Source: Ceratothoa steindachneri (lineage: Eukaryota; Arthropoda; Malacostraca; Isopoda; Cymothoidae). Taken from it: a stretch of DNA of 64,000 bases. The notes beneath the pieces were generated by a model. The model did no database searches. It was not told where the DNA came from and saw only the letters and a list, made by a program, of their open reading frames with translations. Positions 1 to 12,956 of this stretch are shown piece after piece. Position 1 is the stretch's first letter; every line of letters starts with the position of its first letter. The translations under genes and the position numbers were made by a program. The stretch covers positions 104,075,066 to 104,139,065 of the forward strand of contig OZ018321.1 in NCBI GenBank assembly GCA_963969495.1. The letters run 5' to 3'.

Positions 1-3000
1 CCAATTCAACAAAATTTAATGACGCCATTTCTAGCCCCTAAAAACGTCTGGCAGTCGCATTTGAAGTCAAACTTTAACGTGATTATCTTCGAAATGAGGA
101 GATTCTCTCCCATATCCACCTTTAATGGTACCACCATTATTTTTAATCAACTAGTAGTTCGAATTTAAAGGCGATTACCAGACGTCGTTAGGTGCTCTAA
201 TATTCATTATTGTTATGCCCTGTTTCTTAGCTTTGGACCTATAAGACTCGCTCCTGATTGTTATTAAATCAATTATATTTTCTTTATTATTAAGTAATAT
301 AATATTTCAAAAGAATATTTTAATTACAAAAAATCCCTTTACAATGAAATATAATCAATATGATACGATGCCAATTACCAATGTGACTGTGTATTCCATA
401 ATTAGCGAGAATTTCCTAAGAGGATTCAAAAAAATAACTCAACCCGTTTTCCACAGTGTGGTTGGGCTCTTTAGCGCTACTCTAAACAGTTCTCCCTGTA
501 TGGAATATCAAGCACAAAGCCGCCATTAATTTTTACACCTTTTTGACCCTATTCCCACCCTTCTAACACCACTACACTTACTCTCATACATTCTCTCCAC
601 AAATCTATTCCTTCCATTATCTGAGACATACTCATACCACCTAATGGTTCTTAGAACTCACCAGTAATGGTCATTCTGGTCTTTATGTGTATTTCATTAT
701 CTGACCGTGGGATCTAGTTCAACGTATGAGGAAAGAAGGCCGCTACTTACCTTCTTATAGCGTATAGCAGCCACCGTGAAAGCAACCTAAATGAGTATCC
801 CATCTGGTGAATCATCATGTCAATGTGGTTTAACTTTGTCGTAATGGGAGGTGGTGTTTCCACTTGGCTAAGCCGTAGCCCAAGTATTTGCAAGTAAATC
901 TAAGCAAGTATTTCAATATAAGCAAGTATTTCCTCAATAAAATACAATCGTATATATGTAAATCTTACATTCCTATTTTTAGTACATCTTAAAATTAGTA
1001 TTGCTAAACAGAAGCAAATAACCGAATTACTTTGAAGTTGGCCGAAACAAAAGGCCGAGTTTGCACAAGCTGCAAGGATCATTTAAGCTTCGTACAAAAA
1101 TTGGATGAAATTTGGAACTTATAACTTAATGTTAACAAATTGTAAAAACTAGTCACAATCATATACTTTGGGAAGATAAAGAAAATAAATCTAGGACCAT
1201 TACAATACATGTCCATTAATGAATGGTATTCCATGGTTGCCAACGTCTTTGTATGCAATGATCACTAACAAGTTCTAGAATCTAAAATAATTCTGCGATA
1301 TTTTCACTTGTTTGAGACTTATATACAAGGAACTAATTCTTGGCATAAATTGAAATGACTTGTTTGGCAATTTGCCGTAAAAGATCCTGGCCTTGCGAAT
1401 AAGATAATAATAGGTTGTTCTGAGAGTCAAATGTCGGTCACATAACGGCTGACTCATCATGACCTTTGACCAACTTCAACATACATGTGCCGCATCCGGT
1501 CTTAAAATATCTCTTCCCTTGGAATAAAAGCCCAATTAATTCGTCCTTACTAAATAAGCGAGGTTGCTGCATCTTTTTCCTATTAACTATAAAACAAAGC
1601 CTGGAGTGAGAATTAAAACATTTTGGTAATCCAAAGAGTATGATTTTAAATTGTTTACTTAGGTGTCGTTTGCTGCTCATATTTTACTTAAAGGACTCAA
1701 ATTCCTTTTTTATGTATAAAAGGGTTTGATCTTATATAATAACGAAAATAATAATAATAATAATAATTACAATAATAATATTGATAATAATAATAATAAA
1801 AATAATGGAGAAATATTTACCTTGGTTGTTTCATATTTTTCAAGGCAACCATCAGAGCAGTTTCTGGAAAGTCTGTGGATTTTAGAATAGAATAATCTGT
1901 TCAAAGCTCAATAGACTCATTTAAATTACTTTGATATGAAGAATATTTACTACTTAAGGCAATTCTCTCACTTTCTTCAACAAACGAAGTGTCACTATCA
2001 TTAAAGCTTGTGTCAATAGCCTATAGAGTAATTTAAATAAAATATAAAAGGCCTTGGAAATCTCCCAAGTGAATCAGTGCATGAAAATAACTGTCTAGTA
2101 TAATGTGATTAATTATGTTTCTGACAGGCTCCCTTCGGTTTTAGGGCTTGTGAAACGTTTCTCAAATAAATGAAAAGTAATAGAAAGTAAGTTTTGATTG
2201 ACTAACCAAAAAGGATGTCATAAACCCGCAAGCATTTTAAGAGTACATATAACAAGACACATTCCAGCTATTTATTAAAGTTGGACATTTTGAAGATGCG
2301 ATAATTATTTGAGTGCATCGAATTTATAATTCATTCTATGAGTGAACATTAAAACACCTATTTAATCTCGGATAATGAGCATAAATTAAACCGAAATGTG
2401 TGAGAACAATAACCTAAATAAAGAAAGGTTAAATGAAAGTTTGCTTTCTAATATAAATTAGTATTATTATATAAAACTGTCAAGAAACAATGTTGAAATA
2501 TACACATTAAACGTTCTGTTCTTACCAGACAAAGGTTTAGCATGCTAAATTGCTAGAATACAATCTTTACACTAATTATTATCACTAAGCCACACGTTTA
2601 GGGTAACCTACCTTAAACAACACCACGGGATTTTAAGGTAAAATAATTACAGTAGGATTTTGCCAATTTTACAATAATATTTTGCAGTGAAGAGGATGGT
2701 GGAATTGTAACGCAATGCGAATGAAAGTTTATTATAATCAGTTCTCTTACTCTGCGCTAATCTTACAGGCCTCGGGTGTGTTTTAGTTTTAAATTCTTTA
2801 GATGAGCACTTTTTTATAAACCTAACATGCATTCAAAGTAGTTTCTTAGCATTAATGAAATCGTAGGTTAAAATTTGCAATTTCTTTTTATCCCTACAAA
2901 TCCTCAGGAGTGTTTAAATTTGGTAACTGAATAACTTTTTTTTTGCCTTTTCCTGCTGCCTAAATAATAATGTTACTTTAGTCACTTTTAATAATTGATT

Positions 3001-4180
3001 ACGTTAATTATTTTCAATGCTGTTGATTATAAATTCAATTTTCTGCAATTATATTTATTTTTTTCTTTAAAAAAATTATTCGGATTTATATGCTATCAGT
3101 CTATACCACCAATGGAAAATTCAAGTGCAGGAATTATTAGGCTTATGAAAGGTTTGTCTGTCTATTTGTGAGATTCTTTAAGTCAAAATTATGTCTGCAC
3201 TTTGGTTATGTTTGCTATTTTTTATGGAAAACATGAATATATATATGGGAGTGCCAAATATTCTTTCCTTAACTTCTAAAGGAGCTTCTTGTATTACAAC
3301 TAGATGGGTATACTATTCAAAACAAATGGTTTAACTTTGGCATATGTATTATAGAACGAGATTTTGTTGAGATCTAAATGGTATAATTTTGCTATAAATC
3401 GCCTTTTAAAGCAGGTTATATTGTGATCTACCGTGATTTTCGGTGCCTTCTGCCTCAAACTAAAAATATGAATATAATTTTTCTTGTTAGTATAGTTATT
3501 TCATAAATAAATGATAACCCAGAATGTTAGGCCAGTTAAAAGATATATCAGGAAATGTCCGGTTACAGGATGGACTGCTATTCAGAAAATCACTTTCTTT
3601 ACCTTGTACTTGTTTTTTAAAGATATCTACATAGATATTTGAAAAATTTTGTCTATTGAGATCTTATGTCGTTAAAGCAAACAATTTTTGTTAGTTGTCT
3701 TTTCTCTGCTTTGCTGTCCAAAAAGAACCATGTACCGAGGTATAGTTTACTTTGGAGATCCTTAAAAACAAAAATAAACTCCAAACATCTCTATTTATGC
3801 TTAACGTCATATATTTAGGGAGAAAGATGATCATAATCAAATTTAGTTTTTTTAAAATATGGTAAAAATAGTCATTAATATTTAAACTTATAGACCTGAG
3901 GGTCAGAATGTTTTGGCATGAGTTTTCTTTACAGTTTCTCTATTATTCTTGTTATGTGCTTACACTTGCCATTAGAGTATAAGGAGGTCTGAAAGCATTT
4001 CACTATATTTCTTTCTGTGAGTTTGTTTCAAGAAGGTGACATTACTGTATATCAAAATTACTTTCGACTGCCATCGACAAAGATTTTTTGAGAATTAAAT
4101 AGCCATAAATCGTTCCATTAAAAGTTTATTGGAATTGTTATACTATAATTGAATCTTTGTAGCAAGTTTAGGGAGATGCT
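1..4180. other. A+T-rich stretch without a recognised gene
   Basis: I see no gene family here. The longest open stretch is on the minus strand at about 1438-1680 (80 codons); I could not assign it to any family. An imperfect (TAA)n tract lies at about 1746-1807. The rest is A+T-rich intergenic or intronic DNA. Confidence 0.5.
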
Positions 4181-4184
4181 ACGC

Positions 4185-4545
4185 CACATAAAACTACGGT
4201 CTTGACGTAGATGAAGGTGTTCAAGGAATTTAAATAAAAAAGTGGACGAGAGAGAATATAGACCATCAATGTCGACCAATGAAGAAAATATAGCTTTATT
4301 CCGGGACTATTGGAAAATAAACGTAAAAATAGGACTGAATTTATAGCTAATGAAGTTGGATTTCATTTGATTTACCATATTTTATTTTGAATGCTCATCT
4401 TGACCTCATCAATCTATCAGCTCGATTGGGGCCAAAGAGGTTGCGCGAAGGTTTGATGACTCAAGAGGATAATCTTTCCTTGAGCCTAGCCACAAAATCG
4501 AAAGCCATGCTCGATTTATTGTAACGAAATGCTAAAGTGGCTCTA
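4185..4545 (+). pseudogene. mariner-family transposase fragment, decayed
   Basis: Short pieces in different frames resemble the N-terminal half of a mariner transposase. A 'STNEENIAL' piece near 4272 matches the linker after the 'GRPS' segment. A 'NRTEFIANEVG' piece near 4330 resembles the second helix-turn-helix. A 'SARLGPKRLREGLMTQE' piece near 4420-4470 corresponds to the conserved 'SARWVPR.L' region just before the catalytic domain. At least two frameshifts separate the pieces, and no catalytic domain or terminal repeats are visible, so this is a dead fragment. The family call rests on motif order only. Confidence 0.55.
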
Positions 4546-5028
4546 GCTTGTATTTATTAACTCAATCTAGAATTAAAGCCAATAAAAACAATCAATTTTA
4601 AGGTGTTTGGGGAAGGAAGCAGTCAAGTTCAAGACCTTAAGGAAATCTCTTTTTCAAGATGACATTTTAATTGGATACAAGTACAGGTAGATTTGGAGCA
4701 CCACACTCCATTTTTGAGCTTAACCGAGACTGACACTATTAAGATATTCCATATATGCAAAATATCAACAAAAACAACAATATAAATAACAGAAAGAAAG
4801 AAATGATAAAATCACTTGGAGGTGATTTACAAAGACGAATAGTCTGGTGATTCCATCTAATAGGTAATTAGTAATCTAAAGACCTGATTGAACCTAAATT
4901 TCTCTTAGCAGTAATTAAGTTTGAAATGGACTCTATTAATTTCGCCCTAACTACTTCTCTTTTCAGACAGTCATTTTAGGCGTATAAAAATTTTGATTTT
5001 CCCCAAATATTGCTGTGCTCAGTAGATC
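4546..5028. other. no gene seen
   Basis: A+T-rich sequence between the mariner fragment and LINE A. It may include the eroded 5' part of LINE A, but I can follow no motif through it. Confidence 0.4.
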
Positions 5029-5860
5029 TCATATATTGAATTAAAGCGTTTTACTCATGGCCTGTATGTTTTTGTTGGTGATTTCAATGCTCACCATCGT
5101 CAATGGCTCGAGTCTGCATCACCAACAGACATTCATGGTCGTACAGCATATGATTTTGCTAGTGTTTCGGGCTGTTCTCAGTTGGTGCCCAGCCCTACTC
5201 ACCATGGTGGTAACTGTCTCGACTTAGTACTTGCAGATGTACCTGATATTGTTAAAGCAGAAATTAATGCACCCATAGGCACATCCAATCACTTTGCCAT
5301 CAGTATCAAACTTGATCTTAGGCAACCTGCCCCTTCTTATACTATAACGAAGGAGATTTATCTAAAAAACAGGGTTAAATGGAATAATGTCCGTGATGAT
5401 GTCTTCAGGATCCGATTAGGGGCCATTCTTTGCAGTGCTGAGCCCAAGTCCGCTTTCAATGAACTGATACTTAGTATTATTTCTCGCCGAGTCCATGTTG
5501 GAAGGATCTCATACCGGTTCAATGATAAAGCCTGGTTTACAGTGGAATGTAAAACTTCTCGGGATGCCAAACAGGCAGCATACCGCCACTGGTCTTAGCT
5601 ACGCACAAGAGAATCTTGGAACGAGTATGTTCTAGCAAGATCTCAAGCAGAGAGGATTTATCATGTTGTGGAAAGGGAATATCGCAGCTCTGCCAAGGAT
5701 TAATTATTAAGTGCCACTGATCCACATAAATGGTGGTCCACCCTTAAATCAGTTGTCTTTGGCTGCAACTCATCAGTGCCCCCACTGCTCTCTGAGAATG
5801 GTCAACTTATCACGAGTCCAAAGGAAAAAGCTGATCTTTTAATGACTTAGTAGAGAGCAA
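5029..5860 (+). pseudogene. LINE A endonuclease domain (C-terminal part) and linker
   Basis: The apurinic/apyrimidinic-like endonuclease (exonuclease-endonuclease-phosphatase fold) nicks target DNA to prime reverse transcription. The frame holds 'FVGDFNAHH' at 5071-5097, the conserved GDFNAH motif. Further on, 'GTSNHFAISI' at about 5280 stands where the family has its catalytic S-D-H motif, with the Asp replaced by Asn. That change alone should damage catalysis. The frame is open from 5029 to a TAG at 5596-5598, then resumes as recognisable linker, with more stops at about 5701 and 5848. The upstream catalytic Glu region is not visible. Confidence 0.75.
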
Positions 5861-5878
5861 ATAATTTTCAATCAAGAA

Positions 5879-7345
5879 ATGGCAATTATGGCTACTCTTA
5901 ATAAAATTGCATTTCGGTTCAAAGAAGTAGAGAAGCTACTCAATACTATTGATCCATATGTGGGCACAGATCTCCTTGAGATATTTCCTTTGTTTTTCAA
6001 GGAAACTTCTGCTGTAATCGCAAAAAAACTAAGTGCGGTATTTAGATGCTTCATGCGATCTGGATCGCTCCCTGAGTGCTGGAGGGTGGCTCACATTACG
6101 CCTATTCCTAAGAGAACTTCTTCCCCTGACCCCTCCAATTATCGTCCAATCTCTATTACATCAATACTTTATAAAGTTTTTAAGCACCTCGTTGCATCTT
6201 GCCTTTCCTACTTTCTTGAGAGATCAGATATTTTCCCTTGTAATCAATTTGCTTATCGGAAAAAGCATGGTATAACGGATGCACTTCTTACGATCTCTCA
6301 CAAGATCTAGTTAGCACTAGACCAGGGGCATGAGGCCCGCATAGTTCAACTGGATCTCTCAGCTGCCTTTGTTAGAGTATATCATAATGGCTTGCTGAAG
6401 AAGCTAGGAGATATTGCTGTTGGTGGACGGATTTGATCTATTTTAGAGCAATTCCTGGTGGGTCGCACCCACAGAGTTTGTGTTGATGCCAACTTCAGTG
6501 ACTGGTATCCTGTCCACTAAGAAAATATTATGTATGGTTATGCAGACGATGTAACTCTGCTTGCGACTATTGACTCCCCTCACTCTCACAGCATTGCATC
6601 TAATTCCCTCAATGAAGATCTTCGGTGCATTTCTATAGGGTGCCATACATGAAACATGAAGAATAACATCGCTAAATCTATATGTATGTGTATCTCACGA
6701 TCTCGTAGCCCTTTTCCTCAACATGAACCTCTTCATGTTGATGGTTTAGCATTGAATGATGTGGACGAACTGGACATTTTGGACGTTAAATTTGATTCCA
6801 AATTAACTTTTGAGTGTCACATCAGATCTCTTGTGACTACTGCTTCGCAGAAATTGGGAACCATTAAAAAGGCTTATGCCACCTTCAATGATGCTTCCGT
6901 GTCCGCCACTTGCTTCCGAAGCTTTATTCTTCCAGCTTTGGAATATTGCGCCCCTGTCTGGTCGTCTGCTGCTACCTCACACTTGCATCTTATTGACAGA
7001 GTCTCTTATACTACCAGCTTTCTTTGTGGCGGTAATGTCCAATGGAACCTTGCACATCGCCGAAAGATCAGCAATGTGTGAATGCTCTATAAGATACAAT
7101 CCAATCCGCATCACTCGATGTATATTTCCTTGCCAAATCGCTTTGTATCAAGGAGAAACACTCGTCAGGCTTTGGCCCGGTATCCTCTTTGTTTTCAGTC
7201 TATCAGATGCCATACTAGCCAGTTTCAGCGTTGCTTTCTGCCAAGTGTTGCCGATCTTTGGAATTCCTTGGACGAAGAGACTTGTGCAGCGAATAGTGTA
7301 GATACCTTCAAAAAGAAAGCTAATAGGATCTTGTGTTCATCATGA
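5879..7345 (+). pseudogene. LINE A reverse transcriptase and C-terminal region, decayed
   Basis: Reverse transcriptase of LINE A. The segment at 6080-6180 has the 'NYRPISITSILYKVF' fingers motif. The template-handling segment 'NQFAYRKKHGITDALL' lies near 6245-6290. Motif A at about 6345-6395 reads 'QLDLSAAFVRV', so the usual second Asp (AFDRV) is now Val. Motif C is 'YGYADDVTLL' at 6537-6566. Between 'SDWYPV' and this YADD the reading frame is kept but the whole 'GVPQGS' motif B segment is absent, which indicates an in-frame deletion, followed by a TAA. The C-terminal region continues to about 7345 through stops at 6653 and 7079. A polymerase lacking motif B cannot be functional. Confidence 0.85.
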
Positions 7346-7660
7346 GCCATTATCCTGTTATTTTGTTATTTGTTGTTTTTTCTTGTTTGAATATTCTATA
7401 TATAGTATATCTTGTTTTGTTTGAATGTTGCTATATACTGTTTTAAATTTTTTTATTTAATTTTATTACTCAATTAAATTTAACTGAATTTACAGATGAC
7501 TGGAAGCCTTGAGGTTTTTCTTCACCTATCTTTTCCCAGTTTGTTATTCTATCCCCCTTCCTTTTCTTCTTACCATCGTTCCCTATTCGACGTTTGCGGG
7601 GATTGCTAATTGCAATCTATAGTGCTTGCACTCTTCCCATTCTACCTGTCTCATCTTGTG

Positions 7661-7679
7661 TAATAATAATAATAATAAC
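7661..7679 (+). repeat. (TAA)n 3' tail of LINE A
   Basis: A short TAA tandem run closes the 3' untranslated region of LINE A, in place of a poly(A) tail. Confidence 0.7.
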
Positions 7680-7983
7680 ATAATATTTGTGCTCGTAATC
7701 CCTATGTAAGATTTATAGCAATTTTTACAAGTAATTTCGAAACACTAATTTTATTGGGAGGAGGGGGGATTGCGAAAGGAAAGCACGGTAGCCTTTAGCC
7801 AGAAATGCTGCATGATATATTCTTAACTAATCTATTTGAACAACGCTAACAGAGGCCCTAAGCCTAACTCACTTTTCTGTCAAAACATGGCAGACGGAAT
7901 TTCGTTCGGATCAGGATCGGTGTCTATGCAAAACGCGAGAGTAGAGGGCAATTAGCCCAGTAAAATAGGTCAGTGTAGGTTTT

Positions 7984-8500
7984 CTACTCTCTGGAAGGTA
8001 AGTCCAGTCGGTAACCTTCAGGAAAGGTGTGACATGCTTGGATTGCTAGTGGGGTAGCATCCCAGCATGAGAATGTAGTGAAAGCTATCCGGAAGGAATC
8101 TGCTACCGACAGTGGGTGCGTGCTGGTTATTTCGTTTTCGTGGAGAACTGAAGGTAAGTCCTGGGGGCGGGAGCACTTATCTTTAATTCTTTTAATATGC
8201 TTCCACAGCTCTGAAAGCTTGAAAAGCGGCGTGTCTTCTTTAAAAAGGAATGGCAACTTGCCTTTGCCCGGCCAAATTCACATAGGGTCGATTCGAACAG
8301 ACGGTGCTCACAGCGCTTATAAACATATTGTTTCTCTCGAGGGCCGGAAAAAAATTTTCAGCCTCATTTAACAACCTCAACTCCTCGATTGAGATAGGGA
8401 TGTCAGTTGATTCCTCAAATGCGGACCACCATGCCTGATTCAAGTGCAAGCGTGGTAGGTCTCGAAAGGTAGCGGCCCAGTAAAAGAGTGGAATGGGCAA
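7984..8500 (-). pseudogene. retroelement-derived coding scrap, family unresolved
   Basis: Two overlapping minus-strand frames (8240-8500 and 7984-8256) read as one protein broken by a single frameshift near 8250. The segment with 'LSELWKHIKRIKDKC' followed by 'LPSVLHENEITSTHPLSVAD' resembles the linker between endonuclease and RT in LINE ORF2 proteins (typically S-F-W-K-x-I...). No catalytic motif is present. It lies tail to tail with LINE A and directly upstream of LINE B, probably as the remains of a separate insertion. The assignment is tentative; another origin for this open stretch is possible. Confidence 0.35.
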
Positions 8501-8559
8501 GTTTAATTTCAGCCTTATTCTGGCGACTGCCTACTAGGCCTCCTTGAGGCCTACCATCC

Positions 8560-10550
8560 GCCAAACTTGGATAAATCAATTCTTGAGGAGATCGACGAGG
8601 CACTCGACGACCTCAACAACCATCTTCTCAGCGCGAATAGAGCTTGTATCCTTAAATCCGAGTGTAAGTCCATCTCAAACTACAGGTGGACTGAATAGAT
8701 GAGGGATTTGTACCATGAGCTGAGATTACTCTATGAAATCAACATCAGAAACGCATCAATTGATTCACTAAAACGTAGTAAAGAGATCAAAGAAGAGCTC
8801 AGCCAGTAGATCCTAGAACTACATAGATAAATAGGTCACAACGTACCTTGTGGAGGGAGACGTTGGGACAATGCGATCGAGAGCCTTGATCATGATGCAT
8901 CTCCCAAAGATTTTTGGAATAAAATCAGGTCTCTCAAAGGATCGACTTTGAAAAAGAAGAAAATCAAAATATTAAAAGAAAAGGGAAGATTAAAAACATC
9001 TAAGAAATATTTAGACGTTATTGGGAAACAATCTTTTCAGTATAACTGAAGAATAAAAAGAAAATTATGATATAAAGTTCTAAAGCAACATCATAGCCGA
9101 GCTTAATACCCAAAGTCATAGGACGCATGCTCACCACCAGGTGAATAGATAGCGCGACGGAGACCCTGAGGTTACCTAAGAGGAACTACTCGGCACGTTA
9201 GGATTATTCCGTCAAAATGCGCTAGGACAATCGTGGCTTACGAAGTTGAAATTCGAAAAGGCACCAGAAAACGTTTCGATGGAATACGGTAAATTTTTAA
9301 CGCCTGAATACTTTCCACGTCCTTATAAAATGGCGAAAATGATTTCTTTCCCAAAGCATCGAAAGGATCCAACGTTGCGAGAGAGATACCGGCCAATTTC
9401 ACCTTTGAAATTTGGCGCGAAGCTCTTTGAGAAGATCTTCAACCAAAGATTGATGTCTCACTTGGAGAAGAATTTCCTCTACAATTCGTGCCAGTTCGGG
9501 TTCAGAAAAAAGCAAAGTACGGAGATGGTGATAAATGGCATCATGAAAAAGCTTGCCCAACCCAAACAGGAAAATTGTTTATCGGGATGCATCAAAAGTG
9601 TTTGATAATGTGTGGCAGCGGGGAATGCAATACAAGATCCTATGACTAGGCATAAGTGAAAACTTAGAAAGAACTCTGTGACTACGTCATGGAGAGAGCA
9701 GCGTGCGTCAGTTTAGGGTGGACGGGCGGACCAAAGTTTCCGCTCAATTCGGGGTTCCCACAGGGAGGCTGTCTGTCCCGCACTCTGTACTTGATTTACA
9801 CTACAGATGTCCAAGCTCTTGCGAACCCCACTTGCCTCAACATTCAATATATCGATGATTTCAGACAGATAATCACTTGTCCTTGGATGAACGCGCCTAT
9901 GCAAGCTCGTATGACAGCGGCAGAAATCGAAAGATTAAATATCTATGAGCCACAATGGAAGATTCCAACGCATCAAGAAAAAATCAAAGTATTCCTCATT
10001 GGTAGGAGACAGCTTTCTGATGTCAGGATGGGGGATAGACGCTATCTCTACAATACGGAGTGCAATGTGCTCAGAATGAAAATTAATTCATCCGCGTACA
10101 GAAAACACGTCACTGATAAAATTTCTAAGGCCTCGGACGAAGTTAGAACTCTATACATGTTTAGAAATCTCCGAGAGAGCATCAAGAAGAAGATCTGTAA
10201 TACAATTGTAAGATATACGCTGCTCTACCCCGCTTCAGTCCTCTCTTATATCTCGAGAACACAAAAGAGGAAACTACAAGTCGTGCAGAATAAAAGGCGT
10301 GTACACGCAGGCGAAAAAGAAGACGCCAAGAAGAGCTGCACAGGGAAGCGGGGTTAAGTCCCATTAACATTGTCATTGAATAACGGGCAGAGAAAATGCA
10401 AGAACTAGTTAATCGAGAACTGAATGATAAAATCATTCAAATGATTAACCAGAACAGAAAAGCTGTAAGTTGCGCCAAATTTCCAAGCTCCGCTAGCCTA
10501 TTGGCTGGTGGAGACGATGCACCGTTCTACGCGTGAAAAGAATGTAAATT
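8560..10550 (+). mobile_element. LINE B: decayed non-LTR retrotransposon
   Basis: Plus-strand LINE whose ORF2 linker begins near 8575 ('SILEEIDEALDDLNN') and whose RT and C-terminal region reach about 10536. The same domain order and similar motifs occur in LINE C on the minus strand at 32.9-34.9 kb (for example 'NLEEIDEEIDKITNLL' there), so B and C are related copies. There is no endonuclease or ORF1 on the 5' side, which is normal for a 5'-truncated insertion. Confidence 0.8.
8575..10536 (+). pseudogene. LINE B linker, reverse transcriptase and C-terminal region
   Basis: The linker (8575-9040) carries several stops, including a TAG at about 8698. The RT begins in a frame open at 9246-9605 with the fingers motif 'RERYRPISPLKFGAKLFEK' and the segment 'CQFGFRKKQSTEMV'. 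After a frameshift near 9570, motif A reads 'RDASKVFDNVW'. The next open frame (9689-10357) holds motif B as 'GFPQGGCLSRTLY' and motif C as 'QYIDDFRQI' (YIDD instead of YADD). The thumb and C-terminal part continue to about 10357 ('EVRTLYMFRNLRESIKKKI'), and similarity to LINE C continues in pieces to about 10536. It is clearly non-functional. Confidence 0.8.
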
Positions 10551-12119
10551 TACCAAAGAATATGACAACAAACCAATTAAGACATGATAACCAAGAATCA
10601 TGAAAAATTACCGATTTTGACTAAAACTCACCGAAAAAGACCCATTTAAACCAAACAAGACATAAAGAAAGAAGAGAGGAAGAAAAAAGAAACATAGATT
10701 ATATAAGTACACACAGCACATAATAAATAAAAAAATCCAAGGAATACTAAGCATAAAATCAAAGTAATTTATTACAAAAACAACAGCAAATGCACATTAC
10801 ACATCTAAGAAGATAACTTCTATCAAAAGAAAAATTGCTTAAACGCCCCCAAAATTCAACCTATAAACAAAGCAACAAAAAAGACAAGGAAATAATGATA
10901 GCGATAAGCCTGACCACAGACGCCTATCATCTCTTTGCAACCCTCCCACACTACTTTAACACTTTCATTTCTGTCTATCTACCCACACACACTTTTGTCC
11001 CATACAGATACATACCTACTTACACACATTGGTATTTCGTAATTCGACTGCCTGATATGGCATAATTCGTCAAGGAATGAGAAAATGATGGAATTCATCG
11101 ACTCTCTTCCATCCAAAATTTACTTGTGCATCGGAAGAGCGCGGGAAATTATCGCGACTGGATAACTAAGCAGTTCTAGTACATGGATGCTTCAATTGTT
11201 ACACAACAAGGAAACCGATCTTTGAAAGGTTCAGCTAGGATTCGACACCTAGGACTGACCATGCATTCTCGCTTAAAGGGAGGTCTACCGTTAGAATCCC
11301 CGAGAATAAGAGAGAGTCTGCGGAACCAGCATTCCACACGGTGGACCTCCACTACATCGAAACTAACTACCTGCAGGCTGGTATTGAGGGGCAAAAGGAA
11401 GAAAGAAGACATCATATCGGGTGCTCATTGCACATCTAACAGCTAAATCCAATCCCCTAGTGTGAGGCGTGGAACTCTTGTACCCCACAGGGTAGGTAAA
11501 GGGGTCGTGATCAACAATGTTATCTGAAAGCAAGCAGATAAAGGGGAATAGGAAGAGGAAAACTTGTCCGGGCCCTCTTCGAGTAAGTAGTCCTTACATC
11601 AATGACCGTAAGATTTCCGGAGACGGACTTCCGAGAGATATTGGCTGCGGAACGCGTCCTTGACGCTGTCGGAGAATGTTCGTCTCTCCAGGCAAGACTT
11701 TTCTCTTTCTTTTGCCTCGAATCATTTGAATCGTAGACCGAATTTGGGGACGGACTTCCCTCGTCTTGAGGCAGGGGAAAGGGGTTTGTACACTCAGTCC
11801 ATCCCTGCAGCTTTGGGAAGGGATGAGGAAGTCATAGCTCCTCTAATACACTTTCCTTCCAAGTAGTAGACTTCTAATTGTCCAGGAGACTGTTCATTAC
11901 CCTCTTTTTTCGCTTTACATTCTCCAAGTCTAGCGATTCAGTGGAAGAGAGTAGTCGCTTCGTATTACTTAAAGAGGTTGATAGAAGTTGAATACGCAGA
12001 AGGTTTGCCGATGGGCACGAGAACTACAATGCGCCAAGTCCGGGAAGGGGCGATAGTGTAGGGTGAACTTTTCACTTGAGAGTCGTATTCGGTGCTTGGT
12101 CACACAACTGCTATAGGAC
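10551..12119. other. no recognised gene; one unassigned open stretch
   Basis: I recognise no family here. A plus-strand frame at 11604-11730 is open for about 42 codons from an ATG and has protein-like composition (segment 'AERVLDAVGECSSLQARL'). It could be decayed retroelement coding sequence next to the Gypsy remnant. There is no motif to name it. Confidence 0.3.
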
Positions 12120-12693
12120 TATTTCGTGGTTTACGGCCAAGTACGTATGTACGTTTGATCCGTACATCAGTAACTCCGTTCCACTTTTCTCTAAGAGGGC
12201 TTTACTTTAATTCTTTAACCAGGGAGGATTCGTATTATTTTATATCTATTGCCATTTTCAGCGTTCTAGGATCTAATTAAACAGCTTGGACAAAAATATA
12301 CTTTTAATTACATAAAAAAATGAAATATTAAATCTTTAAATATACTAATGCTATAATAAAAAGATCTAATAAAAATTAACATTACCAATGAGTAATACGC
12401 GAGGTTGACGCAAAAATCACTTTCGCACGGAATGGTGACTAACAAACATGAATAAGTTTTGGATTCCTTTTACCATTAACTAAGAGGGAGTCGGCAGTGG
12501 GGTGACCTTGAACGAGAACCTCCTCGATCAGTTGATTAGAAGCGAGTTGGACTGAAGCCTTCTTCGTGGATGTGAGAATGGTTGAGAAAACAGCTGATGC
12601 TTGTCCCGAGGAGGTGGAGACGTGAGGCGAGACTTCTTCACTTGAAGTTGTAAGTGAGGGGATCTTGAATGAACGGAAGTTATTCCGTTGAGA
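12120..12693 (-). repeat. Gypsy B left LTR copy (3' LTR, truncated)
   Basis: This block repeats the sequence at 14755-15370 in the same orientation with scattered substitutions and small indels, including the shared 'CTAAGAGGGCTTT' and 'TGAAATATTAAATC' stretches. It lacks the hairpin-rich upstream half of the LTR, which the right copy retains (15370-15896). Confidence 0.8.
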
Positions 12694-12956
12694 GTAACAA
12701 TAGGGAATGCATAAGACTTTATCCGACGGGGAGGTTACTTCAGCCGTCGTCAGGAATAGTATTGAATTCTCCCCCACGTATATTATTCTATTTCATTTTT
12801 CGCTGCCTTCTCCCACAGGGGTTGATGAGTCGGATAGTCCTTCTGGGCGGTAGGGAAGGCGTGGAAATTAAGCTCTTCGTATTCCGAGTTCTCGAGCGTG
12901 GAAAAAGGGATCGGGGCCACTGACCTCTTAGTTGCTTGAATCCGAGTGACTACTGG

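Larger units (their letters stand above)
5029..7681 (+). mobile_element. LINE A: non-LTR retrotransposon, 5'-truncated and decayed
   Basis: Non-LTR retrotransposon (Jockey/I/CR1-like group) with an ORF2 made of apurinic-type endonuclease, linker, reverse transcriptase and C-terminal region. The 3' end is an untranslated tail finishing in a (TAA)n tract at 7661-7679, as in I-like LINEs. The readable 5' limit is near 5029, inside the endonuclease domain, so ORF1 and the start of ORF2 are missing. Stops and frameshifts split ORF2. Confidence 0.85.

Noticed and set aside
1438..1680. 80-codon minus-strand open frame with a Cys-Gly-x-Cys motif
   Set aside because: No family recognised, no neighbouring exon signals and no repeat copy seen; could be chance.
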